A DNA stretch of 64,000 nucleotides from assembly GCF_020360975.1 (NCBI RefSeq), contig NW_025408677.1:1550001-1614000 (forward strand), written 5' to 3'. Of this stretch, positions 12,441 through 24,803 are shown one piece after another; position 1 is the first letter of the stretch; the number at the start of each line of letters is the position of its first letter. This DNA is from Hirsutella rhossiliensis. Lineage: Eukaryota; Ascomycota; Sordariomycetes; Hypocreales; Ophiocordycipitaceae. The notes beneath the pieces were generated by a model, which saw only the letters and a program-made list of their open reading frames with translations, ran no database searches and was not told the DNA's origin. The translations under genes were made by a program, and so were the position numbers.

Positions 12441-14560
12441 TATTTATTAGTTTTATAAGAAGTTTTTTCTTATCTCTTTATAATTAATAAGAAAACTCTT
12501 ATTTAATACTATATACTTAATAGATTTAGTATTATATATAAAATTAAAGATCTTTTTATTTTTATAACTAGGAAATTTTTTTTTTCTTACTTTTAAGTCT
12601 ATTTCTTTTATTTTAGGAATTAAGGCTTTTAAAAGTCCTAAAAAGGAGTCTTTATTAGCTTTTAATATAAAGGTAATTATAAAAGTTAAAATTACCTTTA
12701 AATCCTTAGATATATATATATAAGTTAGAGCCTTAAATAAGTTTATAAGGTTAATATTAAGGTTTATAATTTCTTCTTTTAAAGCTATATTTAAGACCTT
12801 ATTAGTTTCTTCCTTTAAATCTTATTTAAAAGTATAATTATTCTTTCTTTTATTAGTAGTAAAGTTCTTATTAAAAGAAAAGGATTTCTTTTTAAGAGAA
12901 GAAAAAGAAAAAGAAGAAAATTTTCTTTTCTTAAAAATTTAAGTTCTTTTATTTTTCTTTCTTTTATTTAAAACTTAATAAGAAGGAGCCTTATTAGGAT
13001 ATAATTTAAAGTAACTTACTATAAAATACCTTAGTATTTTATATTCCTTATAATAAGGAGTATTTATAGAATTTTTATAAGATCTCTTAAGCTTTCTTTT
13101 TAAAAGGAAAGCTTTTTTAAAAGTCTTATTTATATCCTTTATTCTTCTAGCTTTATTTAAAAAACTAGCTATAAGGGATTAAAGGGTAAACGCTATAAAT
13201 TTATACTAAAGACTTTATATAATACTTATAATATAGCTTTAAAACTCCTTATAAAAGTTATTAAGGATTTATACTATAAGGAAACTTTTAAAATTTTAAT
13301 ATTATAGGATTTTAAATCCTTATAAGTTTCCTTTACCTTATATAAGTATTTTTTTAACTTAAAGTTTAAGGGACTAAGGTTAAAAGGTTACTTAATAAGT
13401 AAATAATTCGTTAAAGGTTTTAATAGATTATATAGCTTTATAATCTTATCTTAAGTAGCTTTAGTATTTATTAAATACTTACTTATATTAAAGGGCTATT
13501 TTTAACTTAAAAAGAAATCTAAGATAAAGCGTTTATAGTCTTTATATAATTTCTTTACTTTAAGGTAACGATTAGCGTTTCCTTTATAAAGATAGCTCTT
13601 ATCCTTATAGTTTAAAGAATAAAATTTAAATTTCCCTTAAGTCTAAAGAATTTATATTCTTTTTATCCTTTTATTTTATATAAGTTTAGTATTATTATAC
13701 TTATAAGGATTAAGTAGTTTAGTTAGGTATATAAGAGTATAGAAAGGTAAAAGAAATTAAGGGGAAGTTTAATAGGAATTTTAACTAGGTTTTTTTAAAG
13801 TAGGATTTTAAAGGTTCTTATATATATTTAATTTCTTAGCTTAAAAGTAGTAAGCTACGCTTATACCCTTTTTAAGTATATAAGTAATAGTAGGATTCTA
13901 AGGAATTAAGAAATAATAAAATACTATAATATAAAGAAAAGAAGGCGTATAAGGTAGGATTTTTAATAGAATTTATTAGTAGTATATAAGTATATAAAAG
14001 AGGTATTAAAGTTTATAATTCTTTATTTATTTATTAGCTAATATCTAGTTTTTTATAGATAATAATAGCTAAATAAAAGTACTTATTAAGACTAGACTTT
14101 AACTTTTAAGAAGTTATCTATTTATTAGATTTAGTAATAATATTTATATAACTATAAGTATCTTAGTTCTTATATTATTTATATTTAAGGAGGCTTATTA
14201 TATTAAGGATTATAGTATATTTTAAGCTTATTTTATACTAAGCGTTATTTCTTTAACTCTTAATTAAATAATAACTAGTAGTTTATTTAGTATATAATAA
14301 TATAAAAAGTAATAAGCTTTTCCTACTTTACTAAATAGTAATTTTTTATAAATAATATACTAATATTAGCTTATATAATTAAGAGAGAATACTATAGCTA
14401 CTTTATTAATAGTAGGAAAATACCTTTCCTTATAATAAGAAAGGATATCTTTATAGCCTTTTCTTATATTAAAGCTAAAGCTAACCTAACCTTTCTTAGT
14501 ATCTTATATATAAAAGAAAAGATAGGGGGAAAAAGTTAATACCTTTATTAAAAAATATAA
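12441..14560. repeat. Very AT-rich RIP-degraded sequence, nothing identified
   Basis: About 2.1 kb dominated by A/T runs (TTTTTTTTT near 12,575; repeated CTTTT and AAGAAA tracts), more AT-rich than the neighbouring elements. CA and TG are essentially absent. No protein motif, inverted termini or LTR could be recognised. Confidence 0.5.
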
Positions 14561-15642
14561 GGCCTTCTTAATAACCCTTTTTTTAACCTTAGACCTTAGC
14601 CTTAGCCCCTTCTTAAGCCCCCTTTAAAGCCTAGAAAAAGAAGAGCCTTTAAGCTATATAAGTAAAAAGGGTATAGCTAAATAAAACTAGCTAGAACTAA
14701 AAGACCCTAAGATTAAAAGAGCTATTTTTAGCTCTTTTAATAAGAAAGCCCTTAGCTTAAACTCTCTTAGTATCCTCCTTATTTAATATATATATAAGGC
14801 TATCCTTATAGTATTTAAAAGGGCTATAAAGCCCTATTTAACTAAGTATATTACTTTAAGGTATAAAAGAAAGCTATAAAATTATACTTCCTAAGTAAAG
14901 TAAGTAAGACTATACTATCCTTAAGGCTTATAAGGTTATAAGTTTACTTAACTACTTAGTAACTACTTAGGAAAGGTCCTTAAAAAGCTATATATTACCT
15001 AGCTAAGCTACTTAGCTAATATATTTAAGCTTTTAAACTTTATATAGCTAAGGGAATAAAAATAGTAGTTCGCTATAGATATAGCTATCCTCCTTTTATA
15101 CTATATCTAAAAGAAGTAGGAATCTAATAAGAAGGCTATTATTAGTACCCTCTTATTAAATATAAAGAGCGCCTTTAACTTTATATTAAAGGAGTAGCTT
15201 ATAAAGGTCTTAAGGGACTTAAACCTTTTTAAGGCCCTTATAAGCTAGGTAAACTACTTCCTTACTAAAAGGAAGATCTAGTAAGCCTTAAAGAGGTAAG
15301 TCTAACCCCTTATAGACTTAGTAATAAGGGTGCCCTAAGGGTCCCTTATTAGCCTTATTTTATTCCTTTTATATATAAAAGGGATACTAGCGGCTAAGGG
15401 GTATTAATACTAGCTATCTTATATAAATAACTTTAATATCTCTATAATATTAACTTTAGCTAAGAAGAGTATATAGTAGCTAAAAAATATAGCTATTAAC
15501 TTATTTAAATAAGTTAAGGACTAAGGGGTTTACTTTAACCCTTTTAAAATAAAACTTATTTACTTTAATAAGTAAAGGCAGCTTATTTTAAAAGGTATAA
15601 TAATAAGAGGCTTACTTTTTAAGGTAAAGCTATTAATATAGT
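14560..15642 (+). mobile_element. LINE fragment with reverse-transcriptase core
   Basis: Plus-strand translation shows RT motifs in order: LLLNIKSAFN at 15,150-15,179 (LLLDVKGAFN block), GSLISLILFLLYI at about 15,340-15,378 (QGSPxSPxLFxLYI block), and LSYINNFNIS at about 15,413-15,441 (SYVDDxSI block, both catalytic Asp changed to Asn). In-frame TAA/TAG are frequent. The fragment is cut at 15,643 by the copia LTR. It may be the same family as the LINE 3' ends at 38.6-39.8 and 41.4-42.6 kb, but that is inference. Confidence 0.7.
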
Positions 15643-16125
15643 TCTTATAAAGAGAGATATAAGAAGTATATTTAAAAATATATAAAGGTAAAATTAAAAG
15701 TAAGGGGTTAAATAAGTAAGGTAAAGATATTTAATTCTTATAAGGGTAGTAATTATAGTAAGGGAGTAATTATTATTTTGCCTTTATTATCCTTCTTTCT
15801 TATATCTAACGCCCCTCTTTATACTTATTTAGTATCTTAATTAATAAAGAAGATCTTATTTAAAGAAGCTACTAATATCCTCTTAACTACTAAGCTTTTT
15901 ACTAGTTTTCCCTTATCTTTCTAGCCGTTACTAATATATCCGTCTTATCTCTCGCTACCTCTATAAGAAGCTATTACTACTTTTACTTCCTTATATACCC
16001 TTTAAGGACCCTCCTCTTTATACCTCTTTTTAGCTCCTTCTTTTAAACTAGATTTTTAACTTCCTAGGTCCCTCTTACTAAGGGATATATCTAAGAACTA
16101 TAAAATTAAGCTATACTTCGCGATA
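15643..16125 (-). repeat. Copia copy 1, left (3') LTR
   Basis: Starts TCTTATAAAG and ends ACTTCGCGATA; 483 bp. Aligns along its length with the LTRs at 3,923, 23,309, 52,031 and 57,721. Confidence 0.85.
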
Positions 16126-19100
16126 TACCCCCTTAGCTATAGCTAGCCTTTATAGAAAGGGTAAAGCTAAATAATTAAGCTAGTAAGTATATAAAAGAGG
16201 TCTTAGTTTATACTTATCTCTTACTTAAGAAATCTAGGTTCTAGCCTTAAGCTCTTTTAAACCTACTTTAAGAAAAGGGGCCTAAGGAGGAATTAAGTCT
16301 TATAAGAAAGGGGGTCTTCCTTTTTTAAGAAGAATAAGTCCTAATTAAGCTAGGGGCCCTCCTTTAAGATAAGTCTTAGTTCCTCTCTTTAGCTATAAAT
16401 ATCTCCTTCCTTATATATTCTATTAGCTTCTTTTATAAACTCTTAAAGCGGGCTTCTAAGGATAGCTTCTCTTAAATATCTTCTAGCTTAATTTACTATA
16501 AAAAGATAGCTAGCTTTTACTTTAATAAGGGCTTTATAAGAACATTAGCTTTTATTATTACTATTAAAACCTAATAAATAGAAATAAGTCCCCTTTAAAC
16601 CTCTTAGCGTAACTAATACTAATAAATATTAATATACTATAGCTAGGTTAATAGCTTACTATTTTCTTTTATAAGAATCTATATAGTCTATATATTATTA
16701 TATTCTATAGCTATAGTTATAAAGATATAAGTAGCTAGCTAAGGAAAATCGCTACTTATAATACTTTTAAAAGAGCTAGTAGCTTTACCTTTATACTTAA
16801 AGTTATAACGGTAGCTTACTTCGAAGCCCTTTAAGTAATAGTTCCTCTAAAAGGGGATATAATATACCCTTATAAGCTCTTCTTATTTAAGGAATTATCT
16901 ATAAAGGACGAATCGCTCGAATAAAGAAAGATTTTAGTAGCTATTTTCCTTCCCTACCCTCTTAAGCGTAAACTATATAATCTTATTAAATAAAGATAAA
17001 GGATAGCTCTATCTATTACTTCTTAGTACTTAGGGCTAGGATTCTAGTTATACCTAGCTAGCTAAGAGACTAAAAAGGAGATATCCGGTCTAGTAAAAAT
17101 AGCTAAAAAAAATTTAAAGAGCCTACTTTTTATTAATATTAGTGTTTTTCTTACTCCTTAGCTTAAAAAGATAGATTAAGTAAAAGCTCTTTATTTAATA
17201 TAAGTATAAAGGGAAGCTTTTTATTAATAGAATTAAGAAGGAATTTATAAGTAACCTTATCGATATAGGCGTCCTAGGTAAGCTAAATAGTTTATTAGGA
17301 CCTATTTTAAAAGATTTATATTACTAAGAACTACTTTAGCTCCCTTAGCTTAGTTATCTTATACTTTTATTATAGGCCTTTTATAGCCTCCTTAGTAGTT
17401 ACTTCTTCCTCTTTAAGTAGGCCTAGATAATATCGTTAATATAAAAGAAAACTATAATTTTACCTTTCTATATTATATATAGTTCTTAAAAGACTTTCTT
17501 AAAGCCTAGGGCTTTAAGAGAACCTATTAAATACTATTATTAAAGAAAGGGTAATCTTTATAGTTTATATAGAGCTTTCCTAAGCTATAGAACCTTTCTT
17601 AATTATTAGAAACTAAAGGGAAGTTATATATAGATAACTTCTTCTTTTTTAAAGGGGTAGTTAATAAAGGTATTAACGGTATCTATTTAATTAAGTTTAA
17701 GGTCGAATTCTACTACTATAGCTATAAGGGTCTAAAAATATATCTATACTAAGGTAGTTACCTTAGTAAGAAGATCCCCTTTTTCCTACTAGTTCCTATA
17801 AATAGCTAGCTAGGCCTTATACTTTTAAAGGAAGCTATATTTATTAGTCTTATAGATAAAGACCTACTTATAGCTAAGGACCTATTTTCCTCTTACCTTT
17901 TCCTTAAGGACCTTTTTAAAAGACCCTATCTCTTTATATAAGGCTAGGTAGTCTTTCTAAGCCTAAAAGAACTAGTCTCTAAAGGGGTGTTTTTATAAGT
18001 GCTTTTATATTACTAGTATATCTAAGAGGTCTCTTTTATATACCTTCCTTACTAATAAAGGCTTAAAAAGCTAGCCTACTATAAAGGCTTTATAAGAATA
18101 GTCTTTTATAAGTATAAGATAGAAGATAGAAAAACGATTAAAATAAAAGAGAGGTTAGTCTTCTTTTATATTAGGCCCTATACCTTCCTTTACTTTTAAA
18201 AGTAAGGATAGAAAGGTAGCTAGGTAATCTTTTAAGAGAGGTGCTTTTCTTACCCCCTTAAGGGCTAAAATAAAAAGACTAATAAAAAAAGCTACTTTTA
18301 GATCTTTTTATTATATAAAAGGAGGTATAGGAAGGTAAGTATATTCTAGCTTTATTACTTTCCTATAGTCTCCTTCTTTATTTAGATTATTTAATTTAGT
18401 AGCTTCCTCTTCTTCTTTTCCTTTAAAGTTAGCGTTATCCTTAACTATTTTAACGTTAGTTTCTTTTTTTATTTCCTTATTTAAGACCTCTATTTAAGAC
18501 TATTAAAAAGAGGGGATTTAGATCTTTTAAATTAGCTAACGTTAAAAGAGTAAGAGGGGCTATTAATCTCTATTTCTATTAAAGAAGCTAGATTTATTAA
18601 AAATTATATCCTTAGTTATAATAACTTTTTATAAAAGAAGAATCTAAATCTAAAAGATATTTATAGAATTATAATTAATAAGGTAACTAATAAAGGCTTT
18701 AGGATTAAGCTTTCTTTTCTTCTTCCTTTTTAGCTAGGTATTAGTAGTTATAATATATACCTTATAGCTATAAGTATAAAGGTAGGCTAGTAAGGCCCTC
18801 TTCTATATAAAGAGCTAGAGGGGTAATTTTTAGTTTATTCTTTAGATAGTCCTTATAAGGTCCTTAAGGTCCTTAAGAGTCTAGCTCTATAGGTAATAAG
18901 CGGTCTTAATAACTTCCTTTTAAAGGTTATAGGAAAGCCTTATAGTAAGTCTTATTATATAGGCCCTTTTTATTATAGTACCCCTTAATCTTTCTACCCC
19001 TCCGTTCTAGGCCTAGGTATTTAGTATTAATAGGAGGGGTAAAATACCCCTTTTTCGAAGCTAATTTAAGATATCCTTTATAAATAGCTCTCCGTTTAAC

Positions 19101-21042
19101 TATATCTTCTTTACCTTAAAGCTAAAGTAGGATTTTATTTAGTTAATAAAGTCTTAGAGGGTAAACTAGTTATACTTACTTAGGTAGGTTTATAAGAAAT
19201 AAGGGAAAACTATCCTTAAAAAGGCGTCTATAAAAAATATTACCTTAATAAAGCTTTCTTAGTCCTTATAGATATTAGTTTAGTCGACCTAATTTTCCTT
19301 ATATAGCTAGTCTAGCTATAAAGGGGTTCGTTTAGAAATTCGTTTCTTAGTCTTCCCTTAGCTATAGTATTCGCATTTAATAGTCTTAGGGCCCTTAATT
19401 TAAACGCCCTATTATTAGCCTAGCTTATATAAAGCTAAGGGGCCTAGGTAACTAAGTCGTACGTACTAAAGAAGACTATCTCCTTAGGCTTTTAGAAGAA
19501 GGTCCTTTAAACCTACCCTCTTAGTAGGGAAAGCTAACTTCTTAAGAGGTTCCTTTTAAAGATAGGTCGGAATTTAAGAATAAATTAACTAAATTTCTCC
19601 TTAATAAGCTTAATTATTTAATTTTTTTAAACTAGCCTTATAGGCCTAAAAGTTATATCCTAGAAGATTCCTTCCTTTTAAAGAATATAAAAGGAAATTA
19701 AGCTCGTTAAAAATTAAGGGTAAAAAGCTACCCTTTTTTATTAAAGAATTTATATAGACCTATTAGGTAATTTTATTATAAAATTTACCCTTCTATACCC
19801 CTTTATCTATACGGTTAACTCCCTAGTAATAAGTTATTCCTTTTATACCTTCTTAAAGAACTAAAATTATAAGAGGGTATTATAGATATTAAAGGAAGTA
19901 TTAGAGTTAAGGGTAGCTAATTTTTATAGGGAATAATTAAAGGGCTCTAAAGGTTAGTCTTAGCCTTATTAATTTATAAGGAAGATAAAGGCCGGATTTA
20001 CTATACTAACGATTTTTCCTTAAATTTATAGCTCGAATAAAGGTAGTAGCGTTAGTTACTATTTCTTAGTAACCTAAATCTTATATATCTTCTTCTATAA
20101 CGAGGGATCCTCCTTAAAAGACTTTTTAACGATCTTTTCTAGCCTTATAAGAGGCGTGATTTTAAAAGGGCGTAGTTCCTTAAAAACCTATTAATAGTCT
20201 TTTAGTCTATAGAGCCTTTTATAGGCTAGGTAGGTTAGTCGATTTCCGTTATTTCTCTATCTTTTAAAGGAGTCCTTATCCTTATCTAGAAGGTCTACTT
20301 AAAAACCCCTCCTTTTTACTCCTTATTACTAATTTTAACGAGGTTCTAATTTAATTAGTTCCCTGATTTTTCGACTAACGGACTAAAAGGTCTATTAAGG
20401 GACTAGTTAGGCCGGATAGACTAACGGGGCCAGGCCCGGAGCTATAGGCGGAGCCGTAGCCGGGATAAGGGTAGCCGTTATAGACGGGGTTAAGGCTCTT
20501 AAGAGAGGAGGAGCTAGAGGGGAAGCAGTAGCAGCGGGGGCCGTAGTAGTAGGGGCTATAGCAGCTATAAGGGTAGTAGGTCGAGCCGTCTAAGTTAAAT
20601 ACTAGCTATAAAGGAATAAGACTACTTACTATTATACTTTAGTAGCCTCTTTATTTAGTTCTTAGCTAACTTCTTAAAAGATAGTTAAGTAATCGTTACT
20701 AATAGGCTTTATTAGTAGAGATATATCCTATAACTACTAGCTAGAAAGAGCTTCTATTAAGAAGTATTAGTTAGCTTCCTTAAGGATTTCTTCTTACTTA
20801 GCTAGCTATAAAGAAACTAAAAGGTTCTTAGTAAAAAAGGCTCCTAGGTAAGCTATATAGGTCTTCTTAATATAGTTAGTTATATAGCCTATTAAGGGAG
20901 CTATCGAGGTCTTAAGCTTTAAGAGCTACTACCTAAGGGTCTCTTCCTCTTAAAGAGAGATTAGCTTTATAGTACTAATAAATTCTATTATCGCTATATA
21001 TATAGTAGTTAGTAGCTTTATCTTATAAAGGTATTCCTTATA

Positions 21043-21087
21043 AGTCAGCTCACCTACTTAGGGGCACACCTACTTAAGGGCACGTCT
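21043..21087. repeat. Fot1-like element, left terminal inverted repeat
   Basis: 45 bp, exactly the reverse complement of 22,851-22,895; contains two copies of the short motif CACCTACTTA / CACACCTACTTA. Confidence 0.95.
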
Positions 21088-21304
21088 TATATAACTAAGA
21101 CAGTATATTCTAATAGCAATTAAAGCCGCGTTTTTACATCGCGATACTTAATTATAGTGTTTTCCTACTATTCTAGCTGCCAGCTTCTACATAGAGCTTT
21201 AAAATCCGCCTTCTAATTAGCTATTGCGACGGCAGACGGCTTAAGGGCGCGTTAAAGCTATTTCCTCGTCTTAATAACTTATTTAATCCGTATAAACCGG
21301 CCAT

Positions 21305-22760
21305 TTAGATCTTAGGCGATTTTTCGTTGCTTTTAAGGCCGTAGACGATATAATTAATGCTTAAGCTATTATATGCGTAGCTATGCCGTTGCAAGCTACG
21401 TATTCTAACGATTAAGGCTACGGCTAACTTTACTAAAAAGCACATAGATCGTACGGTTAACTTAACCGCGATTTTCGAGCCCCCTAATAAGCCTACGGAC
21501 TTCCTACGATCGTCTCGGTGTTTTAAGGGCATCGCTATTATCTATTAAGCTTAAATTCTTCTTCCTCTTTAGTAGTAACGGCGTTAACGGCGCGGGCAAG
21601 ACGAAGCAGCTTATTAATAGCTTTGCTATATTAACTGGCTAAAGTCCTATCCCTCGCCACCCCCCTTTAATATTTTTCTTAGTTAGGCCGGCCTGCCGGG
21701 CCTAATAATAGCAGCGAAGGAAAAGTGCCTTGCTAATTAGTGCTGTATCGTCGAGAGAAGCGATTTTTTAGAGTTAACGTCGGTAGGTAGCTTTAATCGG
21801 CGAAAAAATCGAGATATCGAGAGGTTAAAGGACGTGCGAGGCGTATAAAGGTAGGAAAAGGAGATATATACCGTGTAGGAAGCATTCGTATATAAAATCG
21901 TTAGTCTAATAGCTTCCGTGGCTATCTATAATTAAGAGGACGTTGCCTTATAGCTAGCTTCTTATTTATGGGATAAAGACCTACTTAAGCCATTGAATCG
22001 CGATAGAGTCGCTCGTCTAGCCCTTTAGAGAGGCCATAAAGTCCTAATCCTTTAGAAAGTCGAGTTCTTTAGGGAACCATTAGTGTTAAAGGTCCTAACC
22101 TTTAAAGATTATAAGAGGAGTTAAGGCCCGGCTAGTAGCAGAGACGCATTCTACTATTATAGTCTAACAACGCGACCTAAGCCGCTTCTTAAGCGTCTCC
22201 TTCTTCTCTAAGCTCCCTAGCACGAGGCCGTTGTAGCCGAGGCCTTCGAGGATACCTATCTCGTCTATATTAAAGCGTGATTCCGGGGGAATGGCCTATA
22301 AAGCCGGGAGCTTAAGTAACTAGAACTACTCCTTGATCCGGGCCATAGAAGCGCCGTTAATACGAGCAGAATCGAGAGCTTTACCTTTAATCGTGCTAAC
22401 CTCTAGATTTCGGGCTAAAAAGCCTGCTACCTAGTGTTTTCTAAGTAGGCGGGTGTCGCCTGCAGCCGTGATAATACGGCCGGCGAATTCCCTTAGCTGG
22501 AGATGCGTTAGGGGGAGCCTAAGGGCGGCTTAGGTAAGAACCTAATCCCGGAGGTGTTTCTCTTGCTCTCGGCTAAGCCTCTAATAGAATTCGTATGCCT
22601 CTCTCTTTAGTTAGGCACCTTTAAGGCGTTTCTAAAGTATCGTCCTTAGAATACCCTACTTCCGACTAGCCTACACCTAACCTATGCCGAATTTAATATT
22701 AGCTAGAGCGTTCTAAAGCTGATCTTCGGTATATTTAGAAAGCTAAGATATTGCTAATTC
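21305..22760 (-). pseudogene. Pogo/Fot1-family transposase, RIP-inactivated
   Basis: Minus-strand translation gives recognisable transposase. A CENP-B/Tc5-type DNA-binding segment (LTHLQLREFAGRIITAAGD, then VAGFLARNLEVSTIKGKALD) is followed by the first DDE motif FNIDEIGI (22,274-22,251; family consensus FNMDETG) and VECVSATSRALTPLIIF. The C-terminal part survives as a 75-codon open stretch at 21,532-21,305. Several TAG/TAA codons interrupt the frame at positions where Trp or Gln is expected, as RIP would produce. A functional protein is not encoded, though the TIRs could still be mobilised in trans by a related transposase. Confidence 0.85.
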
Positions 22761-22850
22761 GAATAATGTTTTTTTAATAATAATTAAGTATAAGATGCAC
22801 GAGAATTCGCGGTTATAATATACGAGTTAGTCGGCGCGTTAGTGTTATAG

Positions 22851-22895
22851 AGACGTGCCCTTAAGTAGGTGTGCCCCTAAGTAGGTGAGCTGACT
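22851..22895. repeat. Fot1-like element, right terminal inverted repeat
   Basis: 45 bp, exact reverse complement of 21,043-21,087, followed by the TA target duplication at 22,896-22,897. Confidence 0.95.
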
Positions 22896-23308
22896 TAGTA
22901 ACTCTTATAGTTACCTTAGGTAGTAGAAAAAGCTCTTTACTATATAGAGGTTAGCTTAGAAAAGAGGGAGGCTCCCTTTATAAATTATATTGCCCTAGGA
23001 TATAGAGGGGGCTTAAGAGGGTCCTACTTATTAAAGAAGACTAAGTTATAGATAGTTCTATCTATATAAGCTTATAGCTCCTTTACCTACTTATCTTAAT
23101 CTTAAAGCTCTATAAGAATTATCTTATAGATTCTAAGGGCGGTAAAGGAATCGTTTTTTAATATTATTATAAAAGAGGGGGTAAAAAAGTTAGTTAAAAA
23201 TTAGCTTTTTTAATAAGAAAGGTAAAAGGAATCTATAAGGGATATAAGAGAGGTGCCTTTTATAGTAGCTAGAAGGTATAAGAATTCTATTCCTCCTAGG
23301 CTTATAAC

Positions 23309-23781
23309 TCTTATAAAGAAAGATATAAAAAGTATATATAAAATATATAAAGATAAAATTAAAAGTAAGGGGTTAGATAGGTAGGGCAATAATATTTAAT
23401 TCTTATAAGGGTAGTAATTATAGTAAGTAATTATTATATTTTCTTAATTATCCTTCTTTTTTTATATCTAACACCCCTCTTTATACCCGTTTAGTATCTC
23501 GATTAATAAAGAAGATCTTATTTAAAGAAGCTACTAATATCCTTTTAACTACCGAGCTTTTTACTAGTTTTCCCCCTCCTTTCTAGCTATTACTAGTATA
23601 TCTATCTTATCTCTCGCTACCTCTATAAGAAGCTATCGCTACTTCTACTTCCCCTTATACCCCTACCCTCCTCTCTATACCTCTTTTTAGCTCCTTCTTC
23701 TAAACCGGTTTTTAGCTTCCTAGGTCCCTCTTATTAAGGGATATCTCTAAGAACTACGAAATTAGGCTACGCTTCGCGATA
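23309..23781 (-). repeat. Copia copy 1, right (5') LTR
   Basis: Starts TCTTATAAAG and ends GCTTCGCGATA; 473 bp. Pairs with 15,643-16,125. Confidence 0.85.
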
Positions 23782-24560
23782 GCTATACTAGCTAGAAGGC
23801 TAGTAAAGAGATAGAGAGCTATAACTATAGCTTTAAAGAAAGAGAAAGAGAGGGAGAAGAGGCTAAGGCGGCTATTTAAGTTTAAGAGAGCTAGGGCCGC
23901 CCTAAAGTAGAAATAACTTAAGATATACTCCCTTAAGGAAATCCGCTAGTAAGCTTAAGCGATAGTAACTAGCGCCTTTAGCCTAGCTAAGGAGGAGGAC
24001 TTTTAAGAGGACTATTAGCGCGCTTAACCTAATCCTTAACTAGCTTATATTTATTATTAAAAAGGTAAGTATTAATAGTCTAAGTTAAAGTTTATAGATA
24101 AAGTAAAACGCTATACTATTTAGTAAGATAATCTATATTACTAGCTATTAAGTATTAAGTTAAATATAAACTTAAAGAGGAAGAAAGGTAAGTAGTTAGT
24201 TTTTACTTTAGTAAGATAAGCTATAGTTTCTAGCTACTAAAATTAAGTAGCTTTTTTAGATACCTTTAATAGGTCCCTTAGTATAAATAAAATAATATAT
24301 AACCTATTAATTAGCATATTTTAATACTATTAAAATTAATATACTATAGTTTAATTAAAGTAGTCGGTATAGCTAGGGATAGTAGGGTACCTTAGAGCTA
24401 TTATAGAGGGGTAGAGATATATAGTATACGCCTTTCTACTAGCGCTTTATAAAATATCCTTTAAAAAGGGCAGCCTATCCTTTAAAGGTAAAAGCACTTC
24501 CTCTAAAAATAAAAGTATATTTACGGTAAACCTATACTTTTATAGTAAAGATAGGTAACT
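23782..24560. repeat. RIP-degraded sequence at the left border of the gene island
   Basis: AT-rich, CA/TG-depleted sequence with a purine-rich segment (about 23,836-23,860: AAAGAAAGAGAAAGAGAGGG). No element was recognised. Normal CA/TG content returns over about 24,560-24,620, marking the edge of the gene island. Confidence 0.5.
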
Positions 24561-24803
24561 TATTATCATAAGAATAGCAGCCGTGATTACTCTATAGAAC
24601 GCTTCACCTACTTCGATTATATATAATGCGTAATATGCCTCTAGTAAAGCCGGAATAGTTAATTCTTTAAGTGGCTGGCAGCTAGGTCTCCTCACTCTTC
24701 CCCGCCCCTACTTCGTACTCTGTCCAGGCACGGAAGTTGCCTACAGGGCAGTATCAGCCCCCAGGGCTATCCTTCTGATCCTCGCCAGTCCGAAACACTC
24801 AAC

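Larger units (their letters stand above)
21043..22895 (-). mobile_element. Fot1/Pot2-like (Tc1/mariner-pogo) DNA transposon
   Basis: Perfect 45-bp terminal inverted repeats (21,043-21,087 and 22,851-22,895, outer end AGTCAGCTCACCTACTTAGG) flanked by TA on both sides (21,041-42 and 22,896-97). The intact site in the paralogous copia fragment near 3,530 (CCTTTTAGTAACTC) has a single TA. The 1,853-bp length, roughly 45-bp TIRs and TA duplication are characteristic of fungal Fot1/Pot2 elements. It is less RIP-mutated than its copia host and retains many CA/TG sites, suggesting a later arrival. Its transposase is broken, but the termini look intact. Confidence 0.95.
15643..23781 (-). mobile_element. 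Ty1/copia LTR retrotransposon, copy 1, with nested DNA transposon
   Basis: LTRs of the same family bound the element (15,643-16,125 and 23,309-23,781). Removing the 1,853-bp nested transposon and its TA duplication leaves about 6.28 kb, close to copy 2 (6,166 bp). Minus-strand bases 17,455-17,426 read IVFFYINDII, the copia RT FFYVDDII block with V-D changed to I-N. Order is therefore 5' LTR at right, gag, protease, integrase, RT, 3' LTR at left. The 5 bp flanking the two ends (ATAGT and GCTAT) do not match, so a target duplication is not visible. Coding capacity is lost. Confidence 0.85.
1..24560. repeat. Left RIP-degraded AT-rich repeat block
   Basis: The whole stretch is built of transposon relics in which CA and TG dinucleotides are almost completely missing (none in bases 1-360, one CA near 371), while TA is greatly enriched. 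This is the product expected from repeat-induced point mutation acting on both strands (CpA to TpA). ATG start codons, Trp (TGG) and CAN codons therefore disappear and TAA/TAG stops appear, so no ATG-initiated reading frame of useful length survives before 21.3 kb. Identifiable elements are listed separately; the remainder is unidentified repeat sequence. Confidence 0.95.

Noticed and set aside
15638..23786. Target-site duplication for copia copy 1
   Set aside because: Flanking pentamers ATAGT and GCTAT do not match, even allowing for simple RIP transitions.
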